From a bacterium (GTDB lineage Bacteria > Pseudomonadota > Alphaproteobacteria > Rhodobacterales > Rhodobacteraceae): a stretch of DNA of 64,000 nt. Location of the stretch: positions 248,001 through 312,000 of the forward strand of contig WGOE01000003.1 in NCBI GenBank assembly GCA_016124195.1, in the 5' to 3' direction. The position numbers and the translations under genes were made by a program. Positions 34,210 through 42,680 of this stretch are shown piece after piece (position 1 is the stretch's first letter; every line of letters begins with the position of its first letter). The notes under the pieces are model-generated. The model saw only the letters and a program-made list of their open reading frames with translations, made no database searches and was not told where the DNA came from.

Positions 34210-35304
34210 ATGTCCGTTTCGGCCAAGTCCACGCTGCTTCTGTCCGGCCTTTCGACTTTTTTCACCTTTGGCGCCGGAATGGCGATCTTCGGCCCCGCCT
34301 TGCCGGTTTACAAACGGGCCTTCAACCTGACGACCGAAGGTTCAGGTTTTCTGATTTCGACGCTGTGGATCGGCTGCCTGCTGGGCGTGGTGGCGGTATT
34401 CCTGAGGGGCTCGTCGATCACGCCGCGCATGGGCCTGGCGCCGCTCGCGCTGGGGTTCGTGGTGCTTGCCCTGGCGCCGGCCTGGCCTGTGACCCTATCG
34501 GGCGCGCTGATCTTCGGGGTGGGCTATGGCATCACGGCGGCGCTGTTCAACCCGCGGGTCCTTTTGGCATATGGAGCAACGGGTGCCTCGAAACTGGGCA
34601 TGCTGAACGCGCTTTTTTCGTTCGGAGCCATTGTGGCGCCCTTTGCCTTCACGCTGGTTTCAGGCGACCCGAAGTCGATCTATTGGGCGCTGGCCGCCTT
34701 GTCGGGCGTGACCTGGCTTCTGGCGGGAAAGGCCGGTCTGACCGGCGTTTCCGCAGCACACGAATCCCGCGGCTTTCGCCTGCACCTGCCGATCCTCGGC
34801 TTTGCCATTATCGCCATCGGCATCGAGGTCAGCCTGTCAGGCCTTGGCCCGACGGCGCTGATCCGTTCCGGCGTGACCGAGGCAACGGCGGCGCAGCTTC
34901 TGTCGCTGTTCTTTGTCGCGGCCCTGAGCGCGCGGATCGCGCTGATCCTGACCGCCCACCGGTTTCCCGATTTCAGCATATTCGTCTTTGCGATGGGAAC
35001 GGCGGCGCTGAGCGCACTGGGGGCCGCGCTGATCAGCCCTGCGGTATTTTTTCCTGTGATGGGCCTGTCTGCCGGGCTGTTCTTTCAAGGCGAATATGTG
35101 ACAGCGACGCGCAAGATGGGGGCGGACCCGCGCGTCTCGCCCACGATCCTGGCGGTCGGGCTGCTGGGGTCGATCGTCTCGCCGATCGGCTATGCGAGGT
35201 TCATGGACGGGCTGGGTCCGCAGGGCTTCTTCTGGCTGGTCGGTGTGGTCGCGGTGGCCACCACGCTGGCTGCAGTGCTGTCCTATCGGTCGATGATGCG
35301 TTAG
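34210..35304 (+). CDS. MFS transporter (short, substrate unknown)
   Basis: 364 residues with about 11-12 hydrophobic segments. FGPALPVYKRAFNLTTEGSGFLISTLWIGCLLG at the N-terminus is MFS-like. It is shorter than the family's usual 400 residues because loops are small. It may be the third gene after A2M-pbpC (102-base gap) or have its own promoter. The 3' end overlaps the convergent metallophosphoesterase by 4 bases. Function unknown. Confidence 0.8.
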   Translation: MSVSAKSTLLLSGLSTFFTFGAGMAIFGPALPVYKRAFNLTTEGSGFLISTLWIGCLLGVVAVFLRGSSITPRMGLAPLALGFVVLALAPAWPVTLSGALIFGVGYGITAALFNPRVLLAYGATGASKLGMLNALFSFGAIVAPFAFTLVSGDPKSIYWALAALSGVTWLLAGKAGLTGVSAAHESRGFRLHLPILGFAIIAIGIEVSLSGLGPTALIRSGVTEATAAQLLSLFFVAALSARIALILTAHRFPDFSIFVFAMGTAALSALGAALISPAVFFPVMGLSAGLFFQGEYVTATRKMGADPRVSPTILAVGLLGSIVSPIGYARFMDGLGPQGFFWLVGVVAVATTLAAVLSYRSMMR

Positions 35305-36032
35305 ACTGGCAGCAAAGGCATCCGGCCCGTGTCGGTCAACAGGAAGGCCTTGCGCCCTTCGATGACCGCCGCCGACAAGGGGCCACCGTAGGCGGCGCTG
35401 CTGTCCATGTTCAGCCGGTTGCCGTAATGGGTGGCTTTGTCGATGGCGGTGTGGCCATGCACGATCAAGGCGCCATGATCGCGCGTGTCTTCCAGAAAGC
35501 CCTTGCGAATCCACAGAAGGTCGATGTCGGACTGATCGGCCAGGGCAATGCCGGGCCGGATGCCGGCATGCACGAAGATCGCCTGATCGCAGGCAAAATG
35601 GGTCGGCAAGCCTTCCAGGAACTGCATATGCTCGGAAGGGACGGCATTCATCGCATCGGCATGGACGGGGCCCACCGGACGGTCGGCCGCGTTGCGCACG
35701 CCGTAAGAGGCCAGCGTGGCAGCGCCGCCGATCTTGGGATGCAGCCAGGACAGTTCGGCACGCAGGCCAGGGTCCTTCCACTTTGGATCGCCCAGAAACT
35801 GGGTGAAAAGCCGGTCATGGTTGCCCTTGAGCACCAGCCAGTCGCGCCCCTGGGCCATGCCCTTGCGCAAATATTCGACCACGCCACAGCTGTTGGGGCC
35901 ACGGTCCACCAGATCGCCCAGATGGATGATCTTGCCATGGCCATGAAGCGCCATATCCGCATGGATGCGATGATGGGCGGATTTCAAAAGCTCCAGATGC
36001 CCATGAATGTCACCGATGGCGTAGATATGCAT
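35301..36032 (-). CDS. Calcineurin-type metallophosphoesterase (PrpA/ApaH-like)
   Basis: 243 residues from ATG 36032. The phosphoesterase motifs are in order: GDIHGH, GDLVDRGPNS, GNHD and two later histidines in FVHAG and VHGHTA. The size and motif spacing fit serine/threonine protein phosphatase-like or diadenosine tetraphosphatase-like enzymes; the sequence alone does not decide between them. It lies 112 bases downstream of serA on the same strand. Confidence 0.88.
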   Translation of the reverse strand: MHIYAIGDIHGHLELLKSAHHRIHADMALHGHGKIIHLGDLVDRGPNSCGVVEYLRKGMAQGRDWLVLKGNHDRLFTQFLGDPKWKDPGLRAELSWLHPKIGGAATLASYGVRNAADRPVGPVHADAMNAVPSEHMQFLEGLPTHFACDQAIFVHAGIRPGIALADQSDIDLLWIRKGFLEDTRDHGALIVHGHTAIDKATHYGNRLNMDSSAAYGGPLSAAVIEGRKAFLLTDTGRMPLLPV

Positions 36033-36144
36033 GGTCTGTCCCGGATGGCGCGGCCCTGCCTGCACGGATAGGGGATGCGGCCCTTCACGGCAAGCGGTCA
36101 AGGCGCCCCGGCAGAAGGCTCTGCCGGGGCAAGGTTGCAGGGTT

Positions 36145-37740
36145 TCAGGCGCCCTCGAATTCCAGTGCCTTGACCTGGTTGAACATGCCGGTCGATTCCA
36201 GCGTGTCGATGACCTTGGGGTCGATCGGCTGATCCAGATAAAGGATGGCGATGGCATCCTGACCCACGCCCGAACGACCCAGCGTGAAGTTCGCGATGTT
36301 GACGTTGTTCTTGCCCATCGTCATGCCCAACAGACCGATGATGCCCGGCACGTCGTCATTGGTGGTGTAAAGCATGTGCTGACCGATCTCGGCGTCGATG
36401 TTGATGCCCTTGATCTGGATGAAGCGCGGCTTGCCATCGGCAAAGCAGGTGCCGGCGACCGAACGTTCACGCTTGTCGGTCACCATGGTGACCTTGATGT
36501 AGGCATCGAAGACGCCCGATTTGTCCTGCCGGGTGGTCGAGATCTGGATGCCACGCTCTTTGGCCACGATCGGGGCCGAGACGAGGTTCACATCCGGGTT
36601 GGCCGTCTTCATCACGCCGGCAATGACGGCCTGATTGAGCGCGGCGAGGTTCATCTGCGCCACCCGCCCATCGTAGAGGATGTTGATGGCGCGGATCGGC
36701 TCTTCGGTCATCTGGCCGATGAAGGCGCCAAGATGGCTGGCAAGCTTGATCCAGGGGCCCATGACGACCGCCTCTTCGGCAGTGACATTGGGCATGTTGA
36801 GCGCGTTCTGCACCGCGCCGGTCAGAAGGTAGTCCGACATCTGTTCAGCCACCTGCAGGGCGACGTTCTCTTGCGCCTCGGTCGTGGCGGCGCCCAGATG
36901 CGGCGTGCAGACGACATTGGGCATGCCGAACAGCGGGCTTGAGGTTGCGGGTTCGACCTCGAAGACATCGAGCGCGGCGCCGGCGACATGGCCGGAGTGC
37001 AGCGCCTCGGCCAGCGCCGCCTCGTCGATCAGGCCGCCGCGCGCGCAGTTGATGATGCGCACGCCAGGCTTGGTCTTGGCAAGAGCCTCGCGGCTGAGGA
37101 TGTTCTTCGTCTTCTCCGTCAGGGGCACATGAAGGGTGATGAAATCGGCGCGGGCGAGCAGTTCATCAAGCTCGACCTTGGTGACGCCAAGGGTCTTGGC
37201 GCGTTCGTCCGACAGGAAGGGGTCATAAGCGATGACCTTCATGTGCAGGCCCACGGCGCGGTCGCAAACGATGCCACCGATGTTGCCGGCGCCGATCACG
37301 CCGAGCGTCTTGTTGAACAGCTCCACCCCCATGAAGCGCGACTTTTCCCACTTGCCGGCCTGGGTCGAGGCATTGGCCTCGGGGATCTGGCGGGCGACGG
37401 CGAACATCATGGCGATGGCATGTTCGGCCGTGGTGATCGAGTTGCCGAAGGGTGTGTTCATCACGATCACCCCCTTTTTCGAGGCAGCGGGGATGTCGAC
37501 ATTGTCAACGCCGATACCGGCGCGGCCAATAACCTTGAGGCGGCTGGCCTTTTCCAGCAGCTTCTCGGTGGCCTTCGTGGCAGAGCGGATCGCGAGACCG
37601 TCATACTGGTTGATGACGGCGGCAAGCGCATCCTTGTCCTTGCCGAGTTTCGGCATGTAGTCCACGTCGATGCCACGATCGCGGAAGATCTGGACGGCGG
37701 TTTCAGAAAGTTCGTCGGATACGAGAACGCGGGGGGCCAT
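36145..37740 (-). CDS. serA: D-3-phosphoglycerate dehydrogenase SerA
   Basis: 531 residues from ATG 37740 (MAPRVLVSDELSETAVQIF); an ATG six codons upstream is less likely. The NAD domain has GVIGAGNIGGIVCDRAVG, and the catalytic part has NCARGGLIDEAAL and TPHLGAATTEAQ. An intervening domain and a C-terminal ACT domain (DVPGIIGLLGMTMGKNNVNIANFTLGR) give the long type-I form, usually serine-sensitive. It catalyses the first step of serine synthesis, downstream of serC in the same direction. Confidence 0.97.
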   Translation of the reverse strand: MAPRVLVSDELSETAVQIFRDRGIDVDYMPKLGKDKDALAAVINQYDGLAIRSATKATEKLLEKASRLKVIGRAGIGVDNVDIPAASKKGVIVMNTPFGNSITTAEHAIAMMFAVARQIPEANASTQAGKWEKSRFMGVELFNKTLGVIGAGNIGGIVCDRAVGLHMKVIAYDPFLSDERAKTLGVTKVELDELLARADFITLHVPLTEKTKNILSREALAKTKPGVRIINCARGGLIDEAALAEALHSGHVAGAALDVFEVEPATSSPLFGMPNVVCTPHLGAATTEAQENVALQVAEQMSDYLLTGAVQNALNMPNVTAEEAVVMGPWIKLASHLGAFIGQMTEEPIRAINILYDGRVAQMNLAALNQAVIAGVMKTANPDVNLVSAPIVAKERGIQISTTRQDKSGVFDAYIKVTMVTDKRERSVAGTCFADGKPRFIQIKGINIDAEIGQHMLYTTNDDVPGIIGLLGMTMGKNNVNIANFTLGRSGVGQDAIAILYLDQPIDPKVIDTLESTGMFNQVKALEFEGA

Positions 37741-37771
37741 AGGGCTTCTCCATGACAAATGGGGGGAGAAT

Positions 37772-37811
37772 CGGGGTAGCCCCCGACCTACGTAGGTCGG
37801 GGGTCACCCCG
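37772..37811. repeat. Large palindrome between serC and serA
   Basis: A perfect 24-bp palindrome (37780-37803, centre ACGT) is flanked by outer arms CGGGGT (37772) and ACCCCG (37806). Together they form a very stable hairpin in the 80-base serC-serA gap. No T-tract follows in either direction, so it is more likely an RNA-stabilising or REP-like element than a terminator. Confidence 0.7.
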
Positions 37812-37820
37812 ACTCTGCGG

Positions 37821-38969
37821 TCAAACTTGTGCGGCGATTTCTGCCTCGAAGGCGTAAGCGATCCACGGCATCAGCGCTTGGACGTCCGAGGTCTCGACCG
37901 TCGAGCCGCACCAGATGCGCAGGCCGGGCGGGGCGTCGCGATAGGCCCCCATGTCAAGCCCGGCACCGGCTTTCTCGATCCTCTTGGCCACGGCCTTGGC
38001 GAAGGCGTCCCCGTCCTTGATGCGCGGATCGGTGAATTTCAGGCAAACGGACGTGGTAGAGGCGATCTCGGGCGCCTCGGCCAGATTGGCGAGCCACGGA
38101 TGGGCCGCGCAGAAATCCCAGACCGCCTTGGCATTGGCATTGGCGCGGGCGATCAGGCCCTTGAGGCCGCCAATCGACTTGGCCCATTTCAGCGACACAA
38201 GATAATCTTCGACCGCCAGCATCGAGGGCGTGTTGATTGTCTCGCCCACAAAGATGCCTTCGATCAGCTTGCCCTTCGCGGTCAGGCGGAAAATCTTGGG
38301 CAAGGGCCAGGCCGGCGTGTAGCTTTCCAGCCGCTCGACCGCGCGGGGCGACAGGATCAGCATGCCATGCGCGCCCTCGCCGCCCAGCACTTTCTGCCAG
38401 GAGAAGGTGGTCACATCCAGCTTGTCCCACGGCAGGTCCATCGCAAAGGCGGCGGAGGTGGCGTCGCAGATGGTCAGGCCGGCGCGGGTGGCAGGGATCG
38501 CATCGCCATTGGGCAGGCGGCAGCCCGATGTGGTGCCGTTCCAGGTGAAGACCACGTCGCTGTCAAAATCGACGGTGGCAAAGTCGACGATCTGGCCATA
38601 AGGCGCGACCTTGACCTTGGCATTCAGCTTCAATTGTTTGACGACATCGGCGACCCAGCCTTCGCCAAAGGATTCCCAGGCCAGCATTTCGACCGGGCGG
38701 GCGCCGAGCAGGCTCCACATCGCCATTTCCACGGCGCCCGTGTCAGAGGCCGGCACGATGCCGATGCGGTAATCGGCGGGGACACCCAGAATCTCACGGG
38801 TAAGGTCGATCGCCTCTTTCAGCTTGGCCTTGCCAATGGCGGCACGGTGCGACCGGCCCAGCGGGGCATCGGACAGAAGGTCAAGCGAATAGCCGGGGAT
38901 CTTGGCGCAGGGGCCAGAGGAGAAGCGCGGGTTTGCCGGCCGCACGGCCGGGGTCTGCAAATCAGACAT
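37821..38969 (-). CDS. serC: Phosphoserine aminotransferase SerC
   Basis: 382 residues. [54 protein letters not shown] and the PLP lysine region [16 protein letters not shown] identify the alphaproteobacterial SerC form. It makes phosphoserine from 3-phosphohydroxypyruvate, the SerA product. A serC-type leader RNA precedes it, and serB (the final step) is divergent 149 bases away, so all three serine-pathway genes are together. Confidence 0.96.
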   Translation of the reverse strand: MSDLQTPAVRPANPRFSSGPCAKIPGYSLDLLSDAPLGRSHRAAIGKAKLKEAIDLTREILGVPADYRIGIVPASDTGAVEMAMWSLLGARPVEMLAWESFGEGWVADVVKQLKLNAKVKVAPYGQIVDFATVDFDSDVVFTWNGTTSGCRLPNGDAIPATRAGLTICDATSAAFAMDLPWDKLDVTTFSWQKVLGGEGAHGMLILSPRAVERLESYTPAWPLPKIFRLTAKGKLIEGIFVGETINTPSMLAVEDYLVSLKWAKSIGGLKGLIARANANAKAVWDFCAAHPWLANLAEAPEIASTTSVCLKFTDPRIKDGDAFAKAVAKRIEKAGAGLDMGAYRDAPPGLRIWCGSTVETSDVQALMPWIAYAFEAEIAAQV

Positions 38970-38974
38970 GGTAT

Positions 38975-39030
38975 CCTTCCAGATAAATGCCCCCCGTTGG
39001 GGAGGGGTGTCCCGCCGGTGGAGGTACGGG
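38975..39030 (-). ncRNA. Candidate serC leader RNA motif
   Basis: Upstream of serC the minus strand has CCCG...CGGG pairing (39030-39011), a short linker and a CTCCCC-AAC-GGGGGG hairpin (39004-38990), then TTTATCTGGAAGGA leading into the start codon. This matches my memory of the alphaproteobacterial serC RNA, which precedes serC-serA operons. The match is from memory of the pattern, not a covariance search. Confidence 0.6.
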
Positions 39031-39118
39031 TTGGCGCGCTCTGGCGCAAGCTGAAAAATCGGCGTAAAGCGCCGCTTGATTGCGAAATACCGACATGCCT
39101 CTTCACTATCGGAAACTC

Positions 39119-39997
39119 ATGATGTTGATTGCCACCCTTCTGACCCATCCCGACCGCCCGGTGCTGGAACGTGTGACGGTCGAATCCCTGCGCAATGCCT
39201 GGGGTGGCGGCGATGCCGTCTGGCTTGACCCCGGCGTTGCGGCAGAGTTCCCGCTGGAGGCGATGCCCGAAAACCGCTGGCAGGTCTGGGAGGCATTGCA
39301 GGGGCTGAAGGTCGATCTGGTGATCCAGCCTGCCGAGGGCCGCAAGAAGCGGGTGCTGATCGCCGACATGGATTCGACCATGATCGAACAGGAATGCATC
39401 GACGAACTGGCGGATGAGGCGGGCGTGGGGGCCTATGTCGCCTCTATCACCGCGCGGGCGATGAATGGCGAGCTGGATTTCGAGGCCGCACTGAAGGAAC
39501 GGGTCGGCATGTTGAAGGGCCTGCCGGTCAAAGTAATCGACGAGGTGATCCGCCACCGCATCACGCTGATGTCGGGCGGTCCCGCCTTGCTGGCGACCAT
39601 GAAGGCAAACGGCGCCTATTGCGCGCTGGTGTCCGGCGGTTTCACGGCCTTCACCGCCCGTATCGCGGAGGTGCTGGGCTTTGACGAAAACCGGGCCAAT
39701 ACCCTCCTGATGGAAAACGGGGCCCTGACCGGAGAGGTGGCGCAGCCGATCCTGGGCAAGGCGGCCAAGGTCGAGGCCTTGCATGATATTTCGACCCGGC
39801 TTGGTATCACGCCGCAGGCGGCCCTGGCCGTGGGCGACGGGGCGAATGACCTGGGGATGCTGGGGCTCGCCGGAACCGGGGTGGCGCTGCATGCCAAACC
39901 CTCGGTTGCCGCGCAATGCGATGTGCGGGTCAACCACGGCGACCTGACGGCGCTGTTGTACCTGCAAGGCTATCTGCGCGAAGAGTTCGCGGCATGA
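39119..39997 (+). CDS. serB: Phosphoserine phosphatase SerB
   Basis: 292 residues taking ATG 39119 (MMLIATLLTHPDRPVL), which matches the family start; in-frame ATG 39095 and TTG 39080 are also open. HAD motif I IADMDSTMIEQECIDE, motif II LVSGGFTAFT and motif IV VGDGANDLGML are intact. It performs the last step of serine synthesis. The stop overlaps the ATG of a GNAT gene (ATGA). Confidence 0.95.
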   Translation: MMLIATLLTHPDRPVLERVTVESLRNAWGGGDAVWLDPGVAAEFPLEAMPENRWQVWEALQGLKVDLVIQPAEGRKKRVLIADMDSTMIEQECIDELADEAGVGAYVASITARAMNGELDFEAALKERVGMLKGLPVKVIDEVIRHRITLMSGGPALLATMKANGAYCALVSGGFTAFTARIAEVLGFDENRANTLLMENGALTGEVAQPILGKAAKVEALHDISTRLGITPQAALAVGDGANDLGMLGLAGTGVALHAKPSVAAQCDVRVNHGDLTALLYLQGYLREEFAA

Positions 39998-40479
39998 TCA
40001 TCCGGCCTGCGCAGGACTTTGACGCCCCCGCCCTTGCCGAACTTCTGAACGAGATCATCCATCTCGGCGGGACCACCGCGCATGAGACGCCCTTTTCGAC
40101 CGAGGCCTTTCTGACCCATTACGTCGACGGGCCCGAGGCCTTCTGCTGCCATCTGGCCGAGGCCGATCGTCCTCTGGGCTTTCAGGTCCTGGGCCTGCAT
40201 CCCGACCTGCCGGAGGGCTGGCTTGAAATCGGCACTTTCGTGCGGCCGGCGGCGCGTGGCAAGGGGGCTGCCAAATCCCTGTTCCGGGCCAGCAAGACTC
40301 TGGCACGGTCGCAGGGCCGGCAGGTGATCAATGCGACGATCCGGGCCGACAATGCTGTAGGGCTCGGCTATTACACAAGCCTCGGCTTCACGGATTACGC
40401 GTCAGAGCCGGGCTATAGGCTCAAGGACGGGCGGCAGGTCGGGCGCATCAGCAAGCGCTTCGACCTGCGGTCTCTTTGA
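39994..40479 (+). CDS. GNAT-family N-acetyltransferase
   Basis: 161 residues from ATG 39994. LEIGTFVRPAARGKGAAKSLF is the acetyl-CoA pyrophosphate-binding motif A and NAVGLGYYTSLGFTDY is motif B. It resembles phosphinothricin-acetyltransferase-like GNATs, but the acceptor is unknown. It is translationally coupled to serB. The 190-base gap downstream (40480-40669) shows no gene. Confidence 0.88.
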   Translation: MIIRPAQDFDAPALAELLNEIIHLGGTTAHETPFSTEAFLTHYVDGPEAFCCHLAEADRPLGFQVLGLHPDLPEGWLEIGTFVRPAARGKGAAKSLFRASKTLARSQGRQVINATIRADNAVGLGYYTSLGFTDYASEPGYRLKDGRQVGRISKRFDLRSL

Positions 40480-40669
40480 CCTGGGCCACACGACGGGGCC
40501 GCGCTGAGACCAGCTGGCCGAGCGAGGGCTTCGGTGGATATGGCGCCTGCTGGTCTTGGTCATGCAGCCAACCGTTTTGCCCTGAGACTTTCGGACCTTT
40601 GTGAATTCCCGCATTGCCGAAGGACAAAGGGGAAACTCGCGCCAGAAGCCAGCCCTGCCGAGGAAGGCT

Positions 40670-41014
40670 CTAGCCTGGGCTCCTCGGTGGGTTTGGCTGG
40701 GCGCAGAAGGTGTCGCGCAGGGCCGCGATCACCGGCTTCACGTCCTGCCGCAACAGGTGATAGATCACCATCTTGCCCTCGCGCCGCGAGGCGACGAAAC
40801 CCTCGGCCCGCAACCGCATCAACTGTTGCGAGGCGCTGGCCTGATGCAGGCCCAGCGCGTCGGCCAATGCACCGACCGACAGATCCTGATCCAGCAAAAG
40901 GCACAGGATCTGCAGCCGTCCTTCATGCGACAGGGCCTTCAAGAGATTGACGGCCTGGGCGGCCGAGTCCGGCCTTCCGCCAAAACCATCCGTGTCAAGA
41001 AGCGATCCGCTCAT
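40670..41014 (-). CDS. ArsR-family repressor, SqrR/BigR-type persulfide sensor
   Basis: 114 residues with the ArsR winged helix (LLKALSHEGRLQILCLLL, LHQASASQQLMRLRAEGFVASRREGKMVIYHLL). Cys38 and Cys104 are 66 residues apart, exactly the spacing of the redox pair in Rhodobacter SqrR (41/107) and BigR, which form a polysulfide bridge and release DNA. It is the last gene of a unit that includes sulfide:quinone oxidoreductase, supporting control by sulfide/persulfide. It probably represses its own operon. Confidence 0.88.
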   Translation of the reverse strand: MSGSLLDTDGFGGRPDSAAQAVNLLKALSHEGRLQILCLLLDQDLSVGALADALGLHQASASQQLMRLRAEGFVASRREGKMVIYHLLRQDVKPVIAALRDTFCAQPNPPRSPG

Positions 41015-41055
41015 GCCGGGCCTATCGGTCGAAGAGTGTCAGCGGCGCCGTAGTC

Positions 41056-41259
41056 TCATTCGAACGCGCAGCCCTTCTTGATGCCGAACGCACGAAAGAC
41101 CGACGCGGCGGGGCAGAAACCGGTCAGCGACGATTGAATCAGGTTTGCGCCGATGAAGACGGTGAACCAGACGAAATACTGCGAGACGAATACGGTGAGC
41201 ACGACGCTGAGAAGCGTCATGATACCGGCGAAAAGCAGGACAGAACGATCGAGGGACAT
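41056..41259 (-). CDS. DUF2892 (YgaP-type) small membrane protein
   Basis: 67 residues: two membrane helices (VLLFAGIMTLLSVVLTVFVSQYFVWFTVFIGANLIQ) followed by the family hallmark SSLTGFCPAASVFRAFGIKKGC. In other proteins this inner-membrane module is fused to a rhodanese domain and is repeatedly found in sulfide-handling operons. The start was chosen at ATG 41259. It lies between the SQR gene and the SqrR-type regulator. Confidence 0.85.
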   Translation of the reverse strand: MSLDRSVLLFAGIMTLLSVVLTVFVSQYFVWFTVFIGANLIQSSLTGFCPAASVFRAFGIKKGCAFE

Positions 41260-41321
41260 GGTGTTTTCCTTGTATGGCGGCGGCGGGGCACCGCGCCCCG
41301 GCACGGTGAGTGAAAGAGGGG

Positions 41322-42608
41322 TCAGCCCTTGGTGGTTGCCTTCAGCTTGTCGATTCCCAGCACCTTGAGGGCGAGACCCTCGTAGAAGGGTTCCGACTTG
41401 CCGGCCTTCAGCTTGCGCATGAAGTATTTCTCGAAGCCGACCTTGGCGAGATGCACCCATTTGCCCGAGGACGACCAGTTGACATTGCGCGGCGGGATCT
41501 GCGGCTGCGCCACGAAGGCGATGCCCCCGTCGCCAAAGTCGGCAAGGCAGATGGCGTTCCATGTGCCGACCTGATCGGGCTCTTTCCCGCGGACGAGGTT
41601 GCCGATATTGTGCGCCGTGGCGGTGACCATGCTTTCGATCATGAAGCCGGTCTTGGGCACGCCGCAGGGCACGGGCGTTTGCGCCAGCGGCGGGATGGCC
41701 ACGCAGACGCCGACCGAGAAGATGTTCTTGTACTTCGGGCTTTGCTGGTGCCTGTCCACGATGGTGAAGCCGCGCGGGTTCGACAGGCCCTCGATGCCCG
41801 ACACCGGCTTGATGCCGCGGAAGGCCGGCAGCATCATCGAATAGGCAAAGGGCAAGACCTTTTCAGCCTTCACAGAGCCATCTTCGTTGATTTCCTCGAC
41901 AGTCATCTTGCCGTCTTCAACCTTCTTGATCCGGGACGAGGTCATCCATTTGATGGTCTTGCCGCGCATTTCGGATTCGAGAAGGCCCTTGGTGTCGCCG
42001 ACACCGTCCAGACCCAGATGGCCGATATAGGGTTCCGGCGTCACGAAGGTCATCGGCACCTTGTCGCGGATCTTGGCCTTGCGCAGCGCGGTTTCCAGGA
42101 TGAACATGAATTCGTAGGCCGGGCCAAAGCAGCTGGCACCCTGCGCCGCGCCGATGATGACCGGGCCGGGGTTCTTGACCAGCTGATCGAAGGCGATGCG
42201 CGCCTTTTCCGCGTGATCGACATGGCAGACCGATTGGGTGAAGCCGCCGTCGGGACCCAGACCCTCGACCTCGTCAAAGGCCAGTTCAGGGCCGGTGGCA
42301 ATAACCAGATAGTCGTAGCTGACCGACTCGCCGTTCACCAGTTCGACGCGGTTCTGGTCGGCATGCAGCTTCTGCGCGGCCACCGGGATGAAGTTGATGC
42401 CGCGCCTGGCCATCGGCCCTGCAAGGTCGACCGTGATATCCTCACGTGCGCGCCAACCCACGGCGATCCAGGGGTTGGAGGGCACGAAGTGGTACTTCGG
42501 GTCCTTGGTGATCACTGTCACGGTGTCTTCCTTGCGCAGCTGATCCTTCAGCTCGTAAGCCATGATGGACCCGCCAAGACCCGCGCCGAGAACAACAACA
42601 TGTGCCAT
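41322..42608 (-). CDS. sqr: Sulfide:quinone oxidoreductase
   Basis: 428 residues with an N-terminal FAD motif VVLGAGLGGSIMAYEL. Three cysteines match the redox cysteines of characterised SQRs: Cys128 (QSVCHVDHA), Cys160 (GASCFGPAYEF) and Cys315 (TPVPCGVPKTG). GFMIESMVTATAHNIGN is the second FAD segment. It oxidises sulfide to polysulfide or persulfide, passing electrons to the membrane quinone pool from the membrane surface. The SQR subtype is not settled from sequence. Its place between an RND pump and an SqrR-type repressor argues for sulfide detoxification. Confidence 0.9.
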   Translation of the reverse strand: MAHVVVLGAGLGGSIMAYELKDQLRKEDTVTVITKDPKYHFVPSNPWIAVGWRAREDITVDLAGPMARRGINFIPVAAQKLHADQNRVELVNGESVSYDYLVIATGPELAFDEVEGLGPDGGFTQSVCHVDHAEKARIAFDQLVKNPGPVIIGAAQGASCFGPAYEFMFILETALRKAKIRDKVPMTFVTPEPYIGHLGLDGVGDTKGLLESEMRGKTIKWMTSSRIKKVEDGKMTVEEINEDGSVKAEKVLPFAYSMMLPAFRGIKPVSGIEGLSNPRGFTIVDRHQQSPKYKNIFSVGVCVAIPPLAQTPVPCGVPKTGFMIESMVTATAHNIGNLVRGKEPDQVGTWNAICLADFGDGGIAFVAQPQIPPRNVNWSSSGKWVHLAKVGFEKYFMRKLKAGKSEPFYEGLALKVLGIDKLKATTKG

Positions 42609-42680
42609 GAAATTCTCCCATTATGATTGTGAATCCGTCCGGCCTCCTCTGCCGGGCGGTCGAGGTTTGCGGTCGTGCGG

